A stretch of 64,000 nucleotides of DNA from Lunularia cruciata. Lineage: Eukaryota > Streptophyta > Marchantiopsida > Lunulariales > Lunulariaceae. The stretch's first letter is position 1. Each line of letters begins with the position of its first letter. The notes beneath the pieces were generated by a model. It had not been told where the DNA came from. It was given only the letters and a program-made list of their open reading frames with translations, and did not search any database. This document shows positions 33,730 to 47,019 of this stretch, piece after piece. Location: assembly GCA_948567375.1 (NCBI GenBank), contig OX419756.1, forward strand, positions 28,064,552 to 28,128,551, written 5' to 3'. The translations under genes were made by a program, and so were the position numbers.

Positions 33730-36700
33730 ATATGCCATCCTCTCAAATAGCTATCACACACCAACATAATAATAGCTCCACCAAAAGAGCCACATAACAT
33801 ACATCGCAAGCCTAAACATATAATTGCCAAGCTTAGGTCCATAGTACCATCAATGTTTGGGAGGTGGTATGCTACACAATTGCATACATGATCCTTCCAA
33901 ATAATACCATCATGTACAAGTGATAAGGACTCCAGATACAACGATTAATACAAGGACTCTAGATGGCCAAACCTCATGCATTCTCAAGATAATATGGTCT
34001 ATAGAGACATCAAGTGTCATTGGTGTTGTCTGTAATAGATATACATAGTCACTTGGATGAAATTGATAGATTAGAGGTCTATAACCTCCTCCTTGAATAG
34101 TAGCATAGTGTAATCTATCCCTATGTTGAGAAATCATCAAGTTCTCAAAGACCATCGACATCATTCTCCAAAAGATCTCTACCCGTTGAGAATAGGCACT
34201 CACCCATACATTTGGATCATCCAAGTCCAAAACTATAATAGCATCTTGACGAATGGTTGTAGGTAAATTTGGATCTTGTGCATAAAGTAGAAAGTAAGGA
34301 GAGAAGGATGCTAAGGAGGCTTGTCAGCTAAACCAATAACCCATGGCCAACCAAGGTAACTGGAGATCCCAATCTCCCAAGTGGCTTCTTTGCAAACCAT
34401 ACTTCCACAATCCTCTCTTCACCGTCTAAACCAGTCTCTCTACTAAGCCATCTTCCTTAGGGTGATCTTGGGAGGTAGCACAATTATCAATCAATACCTT
34501 GTCATACAAGACTAAAACTCCCCCAAGAAATTTGTACCCTGATCAATCAAAACCTCAACTAGTGCACCAAAATGATTAAGAATTTGATCCAAGAACAAGT
34601 AAGTCATCCTTTCATTGGACTTGTCAAAAAGTGCCTCCAACTCAATCCACTTGGAAAAATATTCCACCATTACCAAAACATACGATGATGTCTCACAATC
34701 AATGGTAAAGGTCCATTGAAGTCCAAATTCCAATTGTAACATGGGTTAGAGATCTCGACAAGATTACATCAATTAAATGATTCTCTAACTCAATCACAAA
34801 ACACACATTTGGCAACAAACTATTGTACCTCAATCTGTATATCACACCACCAATAATGATTATGGAGTAAGCTATATGTATGTTTTACTACAAAATGTCC
34901 TAGCTCCTCATGAGTATGAGGGACCAACTATGGCCTCTGCGATAGAAGTGGTACTACTTGCACTCTACCATCCTCCTATACCCAACAAAGATGTCTACAC
35001 TCCAATCTAAACTACTTGGCTTGCTAAAGGACACAATCTTTCTCCTTGGCCCCAATTGTGCCACCCACAACATCAATGCAAAGATAGTCCATCATTAAGA
35101 CATCATCATGAATGTCTCACTGAACTCTACCAATATCTTCACCCTTTGGATCTATAACTTCAATAACTCTTTGTGTATGTGTTGAGAGAGATACCAAAAA
35201 AGCCTTAGAAAATATACAAAGAAACACCAATACATGTGAATTTGGTACCATCTCACTATGCCAACATGCTCTGGTCTGATCTTATTGGTTTGGACATGGG
35301 TTTCTATTCAACCCATTTGTATCACAATTCATCACTCTTGGTATGTGAACAATCATGAAATCATACTCTTGTAAATCAAAGCACACCACGCAAGCTTCCT
35401 TGAAAGCTTGTAGGACTCCATCAACCACTTTAATGGATGATGATCAATGATGAGAGTAAAGGGGTTACCAAATAGGCAACATTAGAAATGTTCTACTATC
35501 CATATTGCTCCAAGCACTCTCCCTCATATGAACTATACTTCACCTCTGTTGAATTGTTGAAGTGACTAGCATAGGCCACCACAAACTCCTTCTCCTCATC
35601 ATCATGTTGGGTGAACATTGCTCCATGCCCCAACATACTCCAACTAGTGTGAACTTGAAATGGTCATCCTTTGATTGGTCTCCTCAAAATAGGAACAGAT
35701 GTCAACCTCTCCTTGAGCTTAACAAAAGCTCTCTCTTGAGTACGAGAATCACCCATCAAAGGAATGTTCTCTATAAGGTACATTGGAAAATAGACTTATG
35801 AACTTGGAAATAACTAATATATGTAACATATCCCAAAACTCACCAAATAGGAATCTTGAAGAGTCAAACCTCAGCCAACACGTGTATATCCTTGACATGG
35901 CCATCCAAAAATCACCAAATGAATGGGCTCTCCAAGTCCAAGTCCCCCAACAAGAAAATGTATGTTTGTAGGGTCTTTTGGTAATGGTTGATGGTTGACA
36001 TTGGTAATAACTCAAGATATCAATATGTCAAATGTGCCACATGATGTAGAGACTCTCGCCTTATAGTCTCATCTCTCTCCACATACAAGTACCTTTGTAT
36101 TTGTATACCTGCCTATAGTACCATAGCTAATCCAATGTTAATCCCATTCAACAACTCCAATAGACATACTCCCTCTATTGGATATTGCCAAGCAATGAGT
36201 GTGGTATCCAAAGGTGTCAAGATAATAAAATTTAGAGGCTCATCCTCACATTGGTTTCTTGGTGAAACAAAGACTCCACTCTAAGCCTATTGGACCAGTG
36301 GATTTGCATGTTGCTACAATGCCTCCTCTGAACTTTACAATAGAACATCCAAGGTGGATGGAACAATCTCACTCATACTCCATATCCAAGTGATATCCTC
36401 TACATGGGCGTTCACCTCCAATAAATCACCAGGCCAAATAACTTCACCATTGAAATTGATGCTGCCATGGTCCCGGATTGTAGTGAGCCAAGATTATCAC
36501 TACTGAAGTGTATTGGTCGGCAACATACTCGTCTCTCATTTGATTGCCAATTTGGTCTATAGGAAGCTATCTCTTCCCAATAGTTAATACTAAAACACAT
36601 GGGGTATAACATTGCACCCCAACTAGCACATCATAAGACTCAACTACTATTTTATGGCTTGAGCTCTCACCATAGAGCTATCAATCGGATGACTAGGCTG

Positions 36701-39700
36701 AACCTGGACAACAAGCTCTCCACATGTGATGTATTGTGTCTAACCACCCCTTAGAGATATTTGGATCTAAAATGGACACCTCTCCATATCGGTCTTCCAT
36801 AACTCCAAACCGACTACTATAGCCTTCTCCAACATAAGAGGCTACTCACTAGAGTCTAATAAGACTCACTATGGTGTATAAACCTTCTCTAAAGGTCCCA
36901 CCAAATAGAAAATCTCCCTTTGGTTATCTAATAGGACAACACTAAGTGTTAACAACATTCTCTCAAAGGTCGGTCTAGCTGGTAAGTCTTCCAATCTAGC
37001 CACTGCTACTTGCCATAAACCAATAGTAGTTGAGCGGATCCCATGCTCCTCAACCAAGTCAACTTCACTATCAACCACTCTACTCTAGAAGCAAGAACCA
37101 CATCATCCCTACTCTCACAAAGCATGGTAGCCAATCAAAAAATTAGAGTTAGATTAACTCCCAATGTGAACATGTTATTGGCCAAAAAAAAGAGCAATGC
37201 ATAATCAGTTGAGCAGCCCCCAACATTGTATTAGACTTAGTCTGTGTAGTAGCAAGTGATTGACTAGTAGATAGTCTATCATGCACCACATCACCACCTA
37301 CTACACTTGCATTGGGACGTTTAGGAGCCATAGATGTTGCTTGTAATGCCTCAAAGAGTGTAAAAGATTGGGGAAGTTTGACCTATCTACCAGCCTCTCC
37401 TCTATGTAGGTCCAACTCCATTGATGCTCCTCTAGGCTTTGGAGCACATACTGCACTCATAGTCACGCATGCAAATGCATCTATCTATGCAACTTCACAC
37501 ATAAAATCCAAGACATCTCTATCATCAACTATGAGGTGGAAGCCTCAACACCCAAATCTGATATCCTTTGAGCAATAGCCATGCTAGCCAATATCTGCTC
37601 CAACTACTCAATCAGAGTAGCATGGTTGTATCAAAAGTAAGGGCAGGTACTGCACCTTACCTAGATGTGGATACTCTATCAGCACCTTGTACTCCATGAC
37701 ATAGAGCTCTTCTACCACCTTCCATAGTAGCCCTACCACTTCTATACATGCTTAGGTAGGTCAAAGCTAATGTGACCAAATCTATGGCAATGCTCATACT
37801 ATCTCTATGCTAGCTATGATGCACTAGAGGTATCAAGTCCACTATCCTGAGTGCAATCTCTCCTATGGTGAGGTCCACCACAAGTCTAGCAAGCAACACC
37901 ACCACTCGTTGGCTACTTTTGACCCAAAAATGAAGGTTAGAGTCTAGTCACACTAGGCCTTCCACTCACTCCATAGGATGTGGGCTATCCACCATGTCCT
38001 GAAAAACCAACATGGCATGATGCACTCTATTGCACTCTAAAAGAAGTCACAATTGTGGATGAGGTTTCCCTACCAAATTCAAAGGTCACTACTCCACCAT
38101 GTTCAGCTCAATACGATCAACCAAACTAAAGGCCACTGCCAAAGTAAACAAAGTAGCCTATAACAACATAGCATCATGAACTCTACATTGCAACTCCTTG
38201 TCTAGTATTCCATACCAAAATTGGACTGCCTAGGACTCAATAACTCCCTAAGTAAAGCTGATTAGCCATCTCATGCAAGTGTATGCCTTGTGTAAGCTCT
38301 CTCTAGCTTTCTCTCTAGCCTTCTCTCCAACATTGGAACTCCTATAAGCTCTTTAGCTTGTTATTTTTCACTCCTTCGTAGTTTTGCCTCAAACACAAGA
38401 AAAAATCCATCATGGGGTTAAACCCCCATACTACACCACTTCTTGCAATGGTACCTCTACTTGTTGTAGCATTATCTCCAACTAGTGCATCTCCACTAGC
38501 TCCACCAATGCTACTAGAGCTAGAACTCATAAGTACTACCAATCTACCCTTGGTTATTGAGCTTGAAGTGATGGACATATAATTCAAAGACCAATTTTGT
38601 CTCCATAGCCCAATCTCCTCCAAGTGAGCTCTCCTAAACTCAATAATTGTCCATCAGTTCCGTATCTTTTGCAGATCCTACCATTTATCAACTCTTGGAT
38701 GAAATCATCCAACTCAATAGTACCTACTATACCAAAGTAATGCTTAGGGCCTTTGGTTGGAGGCCCCATAAATCTTGTCCATGTCCCACAACGGTGGTGC
38801 GGACACAGCAAGTGCACTCTCAACTAAATTTGCTCTTGTGTCATACTTCAACTTAGAGTCAATCTACTCTTTCACTGGGACCTAAGATACAAGTTGATAT
38901 CAAGTGCCACTTTGAGTAAACCCACCATATATTGTAGTGCTATCTCCTCTAGAATCCTCAAAGAACTTTGTCATGACAAAGTAACTACAAATTGCAACCT
39001 TACCACCGCAAGTACCCCACCACAAATCACTAGCAAGTGCCAAAACCAAGTGAACACCACCAAGTGCCAACACTAATGGAACACTACTCACTAATGTAAC
39101 TCTAACTAAGACAATTACATTAGGGGAAAGGATGGAATATAACCTATCATTACAATATGTATTCTCATGATCTACAGGTCATCACTTCTTGCCTTACTTG
39201 AGAGAAAGAAAAATAGTCTGACTGGTTATCACTTTAATCTCACTATTGAGAGCATACCAAAGCACCAATGCTCTAAAGTCATGGCACCTCACACAAACAT
39301 AGTGCACAAATAGGGAATAGAAAATGAAGGGGGTGCAATAAAAAAAATCTAAACAAAAACTCTCCATATCATAAATCAAAACTAGACTAACTCTACCACC
39401 ATTTTGCATTTGACATGATAAGAGTTATCTACTTCCTAAGCTACCAAGATCATCAAGAATGAAATCCAATTGTCTCTTCTAGCCAAGGCTACATGTGTAT
39501 AGATATTAGTGAAATAGTCATTAGGACAACAAGTGAAGGTGGACCAATTGACTAGAGCACCAGTCTAGGAACCAAAAATATGGGATTCAAACACTATTGC
39601 GTATCATCTAGCAAGGTGTGCAAATTTTGCCAAATAATGACCAAAAACTACTCTAAACTAGCTAGCCTCACATTGGCAAGTTGACTTGCTAGCTGTTCTA

Positions 39701-40300
39701 GGCCTTAGTAGACTCTCATAGCCCACAACCCCATCCTCAAAGCCTCTAAATGCCAAATGATGACTTTCTTCTTGTCACTTTGAACCCCTTCCAAATCTGG
39801 CCAACCTTCAAACCCTCTCCAAATCTGCACTTCAAACCCTCTCTAAATCTGGTGAACCTTCTCCAACTCAAGCCAAAATCTGACATAAATCTTTAAAGTT
39901 AGTTGATTGCCAAATCCTCCATTACAACTTCACTCAAGCCAAATTGGAAAAACGGGTTTCTCCAACTCACCAATTCAAAGGAATAGATTCCAAACTCCAT
40001 CTCCAACTTTTCTGTTCAAGCTCAATTTGCACTAAATTGGTACTACTTTCACTTCTTAAGCTCAAAATAACAATTATTGTTTGAAAATTGCTTCTTTTTG
40101 CTTCAAATTTGGCCAATGCTTCCACGCATCATTTTCCTCACTACCAAATCTTTATCAATTCAAAAGGGCTTTTACACATGATCACTCCCACTCAAAGTCT
40201 GAACTTGGATTGAGCTACCAACAATTAGTAAGTCTTGGAGATACCACCAACACTCTCAATTCTTAGATCCAATTTCCCTTTGATTTCACTTCTTTGATAT

Positions 40301-40700
40301 AATCAATTTGTGCTCAACTTGAATCACACTCAATCATATCAATAATTGATCTATCATTTAATAATCTACCAACAATTGTGCATTTACTACAGCCAAACTA
40401 CACTCACTCTAGCTAAGAGAATCCAAGTGACGCTCATTGACATTTGTCCACCATAGCCAAGAACTCAAAGGCTCAACATCAGAGAAGTAAGATCTCTGGA
40501 GTTACACTTCAAAATTATACCCTCTAAACTCAACCTAGATCTCAAACACAAACATTCCCACTGATGGTACATTTGACGGTGTGAACATTGCAAGTAACAA
40601 TAAGCCCCACCATGTAATCAATTTCCCGAACATGAAATCTGACCATCAACAAGTAATCTATGAGTAACTATCAAAATACCTCAAACTACCAACTCTAAAT
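40301..40700 (-). repeat. G0 LTR, right (5' in element orientation), truncated
   Basis: It is homologous to 21424-21890 but lacks the first part of the LTR. It meets the host spacer at about 40700 through a short GATTGATA-rich repeat (40705-40735). Because different host modules lie on the two sides of G0, the site is a rearrangement junction and not a simple insertion. Confidence 0.6.
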
Positions 40701-40734
40701 TGAATGATTGATAGGATTGATAAAATGATTGATA

Positions 40735-42790
40735 TGATATTATCAGGATAGAGTTTCCACTTACTGGTCATGCGATTCTATTGTAATACACCTATGTATT
40801 TAGACTGAACTTTTACTTTTTCTCCTAAAAGTCAAAAGGGAATGTTTACTTGTAGCCAAGAACGATTTGGAAAAATAACACTCTTTAAGGTGAGAGTACA
40901 ACTTTTAATGCTCCGTCGTAAACATGTTTACACTTTTGATATATCACAAAGGAATGTTTTGTCTGATAAAACTTGTTATACATACGTCAATGGACCAAGT
41001 CGTACATGTTTATACTCCTGATGTATATATAAAGAAAAGTTTTATGACAACGCTTCTTATGATACGTCGATAATTTATCAAATTCAAAACTCGATATTCC
41101 CACATGATCATGCAATGATTGTTATTTCAAAAAATGCAAAAGCATTGACTAGCTAACGTATCTAGCCTTGTAAGGAAATACGAAAAGTAAATTACTGTCA
41201 AAACTGGACCTGCAACCCTTGTCTGCTCAAAACTCTAACCATTTTTCTCATGTTGCAAGTCGTTTGGTCTTTACGATTGTTCGTACATACTCTGTGAATA
41301 GCAGCGTTAAGCATGTAGCCTTGGCAAGGTGAAGGACATGACTTCTTCATGACACGGACACTACACGGGAGGCAACACAAAAAGAGCTCTTGACTTTGAA
41401 CGAGAGGAAATCAATCTCTCGAACAAGGTACAAGGGAGACGCAAACTCTTGAAACTGACGAGTGAGAAGTTCAAGCACAAAGTTCAAGATTAGTGACATC
41501 GACCTCCAAGAGTACAGTACATCCGCCTCAGTGGATTTTCATGAGTTAGTTTACCGCTTAGTCACAGTTCATTTGTAGATCCCTCCAGATCCCTTTGTGT
41601 CCCAAAAGAAGTTTAACTGAGAACTAGATCAAAGAGGTCGGGAATCTACATCTGTAAATTCAATCAAACTTCCTTCTATGCTTCTCATCGACTTGTTGCA
41701 CATAGTTAAAGTTGACAAGCTCTGATTTAGGCACATCATCTCGGAATTGTCTAAGATAATACAGACGAAGATGAATAATTGTTACAGTTGATACGACTAC
41801 CCATTGTGGATCTCTCACTATTCCAGCCTCCCGTGCGGCTCTGCGTACGATTCACATCCAGAGCACTGTATAGCTGATTGGCTGCTTCGCCGATAATCGC
41901 GCAGTGTTGAAGCGGTGTTCTTTTATGCGAAATGTTGAATAAGCTGGGAGTTAAGTTTAAAGCAACAACAAGATCATGACGACTAAAGTAGAATTGATGA
42001 GAATCTTGGATCAATCTTCTAATGTCGCACGCTATCAGCTGTCCCCTGCACCGTTTCCAACCAGCTCCAAGACTTGCCCATGTTCATTATTTGTATTGTG
42101 TCCTTGAGACCCGGTTCGTGAAGGTTCTAGACACCAAGCACGCGTCGAGAAGTAGGGGTGAGATCTTTGGAAGTTGAAAGCATAAATTCCAGGTTCGGAG
42201 AGGTGAAAGATGTTGTCAATAGCGAGCGATGGCAATCAGGACGTGCTCTGCACCTTCATAGAGCGCAGATGTAGTTCCCCTTGGTGCTTAGAGATGCGGA
42301 CACCCGGTTGTCTGCATATTTCAGTTCTTGAGGATGTGCAAGGATTTTAGAGGAGGAAGCGCGGAAATGATGATGGGATTGGATACTGAAAGCCTGTGAT
42401 GATGAGAGGTGGTCTGTGCGGATCCTCTTTTTTCGTTCTCTGAAACGGTGTGTAATCAACTTCGTTTCCGGTTTTGCACGAATATGATGGTCCCATATTT
42501 GGAGATGATCAAAACAACCAAGGACCAATCAAACTGGAGAAGTTCGGTACGCTAGATTGTTTTCATATGGCATGCAATAACATACTTCAGATGACATGGT
42601 GAAAATCTAACCCAAAGAAGCATAAGATCGATTGCGAAAGAGATAATAGAATTGGCGCTGATTTCATGGACACTTGACCTTTCGGTCGGTGTTCAGTCAA
42701 TGATGCTCGGAATCTGTTGTTGATGAGCAGAAGTCTACCTGAAGCGACGCTTCATTCAGATATTCCAAGAAACTATGAATCATGTCCATA
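40735..42790. repeat. Spacer S (copy 2) and upstream block P (copy 2)
   Basis: It is colinear with 7090-9160 at high identity. It restores the host pattern after the retroelement nest and leads into the second hydrolase-NB-ARC unit. It contains the second copy of the block-P antisense ORF (42035-42235). Confidence 0.75.
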
Positions 42791-43117
42791 CTTCAGGTTT
42801 GTTTCTCGGTCTCAATGATCCTTACATTGTTTGATGTTGTTTTAGGGGACATATTCTGCTAGATTTTCCTACTGATGGCTTTTTATCTCCTTTGCATATC
42901 TAATGTTAAGTTCGGAGTGACCGTTTGGCATTAAATACATAGTAAAAAGTGTAGCTTCTGAAGATCTCTGACATTGAGCGTAGTCATGATCTTTCTCGGT
43001 TGATCTCACTGTCCATACTGTTTATGCGAAACTACATTTATGTTCGCCGATCCGTACATGCAGCTGAATGATTCAATTATGAACTTACAGTTGGTTTGAC
43101 GAAGTTGAAGGGTTCTG

Positions 43118-43429
43118 CTAGTCTTCGTAGTTGTCAGTTGACGTATGAGCACTAACGTCCATGTTTCTCTCCTGATTGTAGGGGGACAATGATATTAGAT
43201 GATTGCGCAGGAGGCCACTGAGTATTGTTGCATCAATGTGAATCTCAAGAAACTTCTTTACGTGGAACATGGAATTCAGCAGGGCAAATTTAGACAATGA
43301 TCTGTGACGTTTCTCGTATTTGCAAAAGAAACAGGACCCATATGTGGGTTCAAACATTTGACACACACATCGGCACAAGCCGATGTTTCCCTCCCTTGTA
43401 GGTCTTATCGAAGCGGAGCCTCGGTCCAC
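43118..43429 (-). CDS. Conserved antisense ORF, unknown (second copy)
   Basis: This 103-residue partner of 9467-9739 shares FEPTYGSCFF, HRSLSKFALLNS and ERNMDVSAHTSTD. It has a longer N-terminus with LCRCVCQ. A 44-bp tandem duplication (about 43393-43475, CCCTTGTAG.TCTTATCGAAG) begins inside its 5' end. No family is recognised. Confidence 0.25.
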   Translation of the reverse strand: MDRGSASIRPTREGNIGLCRCVCQMFEPTYGSCFFCKYEKRHRSLSKFALLNSMFHVKKFLEIHIDATILSGLLRNHLISLSPYNQERNMDVSAHTSTDNYED

Positions 43430-43707
43430 TCCCTTGTAGATCTTATCGAAGGGGAGCCTCGGTCCACTGTGCGAGACCTCAAACTGGAGTGTTAAGAATA
43501 TTTTGTTAGAATAATTCTTTCTTGTTTACAACACCCATTCAGAACAAGCATTCACTGTCAACTGGGTCTCTATTTACTTGAGAATATCGCTCTTTGCTTT
43601 CTCTGATTATACTAATTGGGAATTTGTCGTCTGGCGTTCTGTTGATGATGCAGTAATCCACTTGTAGTGACTTTTCATTGGCTATCCAAAATAGGAGCGT
43701 ATCGATC

Positions 43708-44330
43708 ATGTCGACACGTGAGGTTAGTTTGTCATGAATCTCAATGAACCCTAGTTATACGTTGCGCAAGTGAACATATTCTGCTGGACTTCGTTACTGC
43801 TGGGTTTTATCTCCTTTCCATACTGAATGTTAGGCTCTGAGAGACAGTCTTCATCTAAGACACCCAAACAAGAATAGCTTCTGAAGATCTCTGACATTTA
43901 ATGTTACATAATCTCCCCCAGAGATCTTGCTGTCCATAAATGCTCACCTTCAACTCCCTAATTCGTATGTGCAGCTAAGTTGAAAATTTATGAACAATTT
44001 ATGAACTGCATTGCCCGCCGGACCCCAATATGGACCTGGTCTTCATTCACGGGCTTCACCGGCAAGATGATCTTTGTCCCCATGTATCTATCTACCTGGA
44101 CGTCTTTTTGTACGCATGGCCCCCAGCTCTGACCACAGACTTGGCTACCGGAAAAGTTCCCTCGAGCTCGCGTGTTGACAATGACTTATGATGGAAGCAC
44201 GCAAAAAACAGCAACCGCAGGCAGAATGAATCTATACCAAATTGCGGAAGATATTTCTACTGCACGCGTTCCTATTCCTGGTTAAATTTATTACACATTT
44301 GAACCCTCCGAAGGTAATTCTTCTGGAATT
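43708..44330 (+). pseudogene. Alpha/beta-hydrolase module, second unit (dead)
   Basis: Exon 1 (43708-43722, MSTRE, GT donor) and the start of exon 2 (after GTGCAG, near 43976) are recognisable: NMDLVFIHGF, then LPEKFPRARVLTMTYDGS. There is a TGA in place of the Trp/Trp-neighbour codon near 44130. The segment equal to 10595-11312, which holds GHGSAG and most of the fold, is deleted, joining TTCTACTGCAC directly to GCGTTCCTAT. The exon 3 donor (AAGGTAATTC) survives near 44312. This is a pseudogene. Confidence 0.75.
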
Positions 44331-45043
44331 CAGATACTCTCTCCAATGGTACCTTTTAGCTTTAAGACACCATTTCAACAAGAGAACGAGAACAAATTAG
44401 TCGACACATTTATGCATCGAAAACCAATGCGAGAACAAGACAAGTTGAACGAGACACAGACTGGTACAACAACGTCAAATCCGCTCAAGGCGGATTCAAA
44501 AGTCAATTATACTTATCCAATGCATAATTTATTTTGTAAATCATTTTGAGCTAAATTTTTTTCCTTGCGATAGTAAAAATTCCGTTTTGCATAATGTCAT
44601 TTTATAAAAATAAATGATAACGCAGATCAACCTGAAGAAATAAGTATCCAAACATTTTTTTTTTAGGAAAATCCCAAAAATTCCACCTATTTTTAGGATT
44701 TGGCTGCAGATTCTCAAGGGCGTGATACTATTTGTTAACATTAACTTTAAATTTTTTGGAATTCTTGAAAATTGAAGATTATACATATTTTAATTATAAA
44801 TTTTATTTTTCCATATATATTTTCAGATATTGCTATTAAATTACAGCCAATTTTTTCTCAATGAATACATGCCTTAGCACCAAATTTTACTATAATTTTA
44901 TCGTTATTAAACATTAAACATTGTTCAGTCTAATTTCTTTTCTTATTCATTTTGTTAAACCCTCAAAGTAGTCTAGACATATCAAGGATCCTTCTCAGTA
45001 TGTTGGGCTCACGAATATTAGTATGATGTTCTTAACCATCCAG

Positions 45044-46153
45044 AATCAAGTGACAAAAGTATCCGCGACAAGAGTGCCCTCCCAAGGTGGTATCGAATCC
45101 GTTGTCAAGGAGATAGGATCTTTACTCAAAGAAAAGGATACACTAGCTCTAGGGGGAAGAGTACTTTGGCCCATGCCATTCACATTCGTTTCTCTTCCCA
45201 ATTTGAGTATACATGCTTTCTGAAGAATGTGAAATCAATCAAAGGAGAGGACGAAGAAGCCGTGGTGAGTCGAGTGTTGACGACTATGCGTGACGAAGAA
45301 ACGCGAAAGCCAGGAGCATCTTTGGAGCAGCTAGAGGGTAAACAACTTCTTGTTGTACTGGAGGATATCGAAACCAGTCGTGATGTGAAAGTCTTGAATG
45401 AATTCAGACGTCTCAATGGAACACGAAGTTGTTTTATTGTAACTTCTCGTGACAGGCACCTTCTCGAGAAACTTGAGATGACAGCGACCAGTTTCATCTT
45501 TATCATGTACAACCTTTGAGGGATGAGGACTCAACAGCGTTGTTCATGAGGCATGCATTTCCTGCAAAGAAGGATCCACCTTCGTTTGTGCAAAAGCTCT
45601 CGGAAGATATTGTGAAAACATGCGGTGGTCTTCCTTTATCGCTGAAAGTTGGAGGTCGTTTGCGCAATAACAAGAATGAGAATTGTTGGCAAGAGACTTT
45701 GCAGGCTTTGAAGGAAGGGGGGATTGTGGATAATGAAAATCAACTGTGGAAGACTTTGCAAATGAGTTATGAGAGTCTCAGTCCAGATCAGACACAAATG
45801 TCTTTGGATGCTGCCACGATGTTTTCGAGTTCTCCAAACCCAGGTTTCTTTTGGGATTTCCGTCTCAGTGGGTCTGTATCTCCTTTAGAGGAATGGTTGC
45901 TGAGTGAAAATTGCTTCACGTTGGATAAAGCCTTGATTGCTTGGAGTAAGACCGTCGAGCAACCTCATAATTGTTGGACGGGTCTAGTTCAAAAGTGCTT
46001 AGTGGATGATGTTGAAGACTATCAATTGATCGAAATGCATGAGCAATTAAGAACCTCGGTCAGAAGCAGGCAACTACAAGCGCGAGCAGCACTCTAAGGC
46101 TTTGGACTCCAAAAATTTATCACGATGCCTTGAAGAAGGATGATGACTTTCAG
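45044..46153 (+). pseudogene. NB-ARC module, second unit (P-loop deleted)
   Basis: It aligns with 12089-13227. The exon start (NQVTKVSATRVPSQGGIESV) and GSLLKEKDTLAL are in frame, but 16 nt are missing at about 45152, which removes MGGIGK and shifts the frame. Later parts keep kinase-2-like LLVVLEDIE (the second Asp-equivalent is Glu-Asp shifted), FIVTSRDRHL, CGGLPLSLKV and MHEQLR. One-base losses near 45477 and 46058 shift the frame again. Without a P-loop lysine it could not bind nucleotide. After the donor at 46154 the sequence jumps to R-unit material, and no LRR exists. Confidence 0.8.
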
Positions 46154-46199
46154 GTTTGTGCAAATCATGGGTTCTCTTGTGAGCAGCATCCTTGTGTAA

Positions 46200-47010
46200 A
46201 AATAAGTTTGTTTATTCTCTATGTATGTTTTGCTTCAAATTAGAGAATAGTTTCTGCAAGTAAATATGGAGTATGCATATTATATCGGGGAACTGTTTAT
46301 ATTATATCGGGGAACTGTTATATTCAGCGTCCTGTTAATGAAATGTATATTTGTCAATTAAGAAGAAGATAAATTAGGAGATATTTCTCGGGACATAATA
46401 CATGCCATAGATGTCCTCTGCGAATCGTATATCCTTGTGCCAGGAAGGCATCTAGACCAAGTTTACATGTTCAGTGAAAGAAGTCATTTATGCCTGAGAT
46501 TGTTGAGGATACGGATAGCCGGTTCCGTCGTGCAAGTGAGAGAATGAATGACAACGTGAATAGAGATGGTCTCAATGAGATGCGACCGTAAGTACAGCCC
46601 TTTTCAGTTAGCGTTGTTATTTTATTTTAGGTCTTCTTTTCCGTACGGACGCTTGGATCGTATTTTGATTCCTTTATATTTGCCAATTAAAAAGAAGTTA
46701 AAGTAGTAGTTACTTCTCGGGACATAAAGATGGCATACATGTCCTCTGCAATTCGCATATCCTTGCCGCAGGAAGGCATCTAGACCAAGTTTACATGGTC
46801 ATTGAAAAAAGTCTTAAAATAAAATGCATTGTTTATATTAAGCATATCTTCGATGATCTACTATCTTCTTCTCTCCATCAAAAAAATATGTGACTTTCGC
46901 TTCTAATTGCCTGGCAGGACTGGACCATATTCCGATAATCTTGGAAAGATGGAATCTTTTGTGGCTGATTTTAGTAAGGATTTGAATAGCAAATTCCTTC
47001 GTGAAAGTGA
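46200..47010 (+). repeat. R units of the second HNL unit
   Basis: R copies start at about 46380 and 46720, like 13976 and 14461, with degenerate exon pieces (ERMNDNVNRDGLNEMR type near 46540-46588). A short tandem TATTATATCGGGGAACTGTT lies near 46278-46320. The unit passes directly into spacer S near 47015, so the TPR exons are missing here. Confidence 0.6.
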
Positions 47011-47019
47011 GAGAACCTC

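Larger units (their letters stand above)
21424..40700 (-). mobile_element. Ty3/Gypsy retroelement G0, degenerate and interrupted
   Basis: Minus-strand pol decays from right to left: protease-region text near 36870-37080, RNase H near 35500-35700 (HTSWSMLGHGAMFTQ, then AYASHF and KYSSYEGECL), an integrase core near 34510-34740 (TIDCETSSYVLVMVEYFSKW, LIDQGTNF) and a tail with HRDRLHYATIQGGGYRP near 34080. A PHD-like finger follows at 33790-33740 and resumes at 22230. The terminal repeats are about 21424-22032 and 40301-40700; the right one is truncated and abuts host spacer S. LTR ends are not resolved. Many stops make it inactive. G1 sits inside it. Confidence 0.6.
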
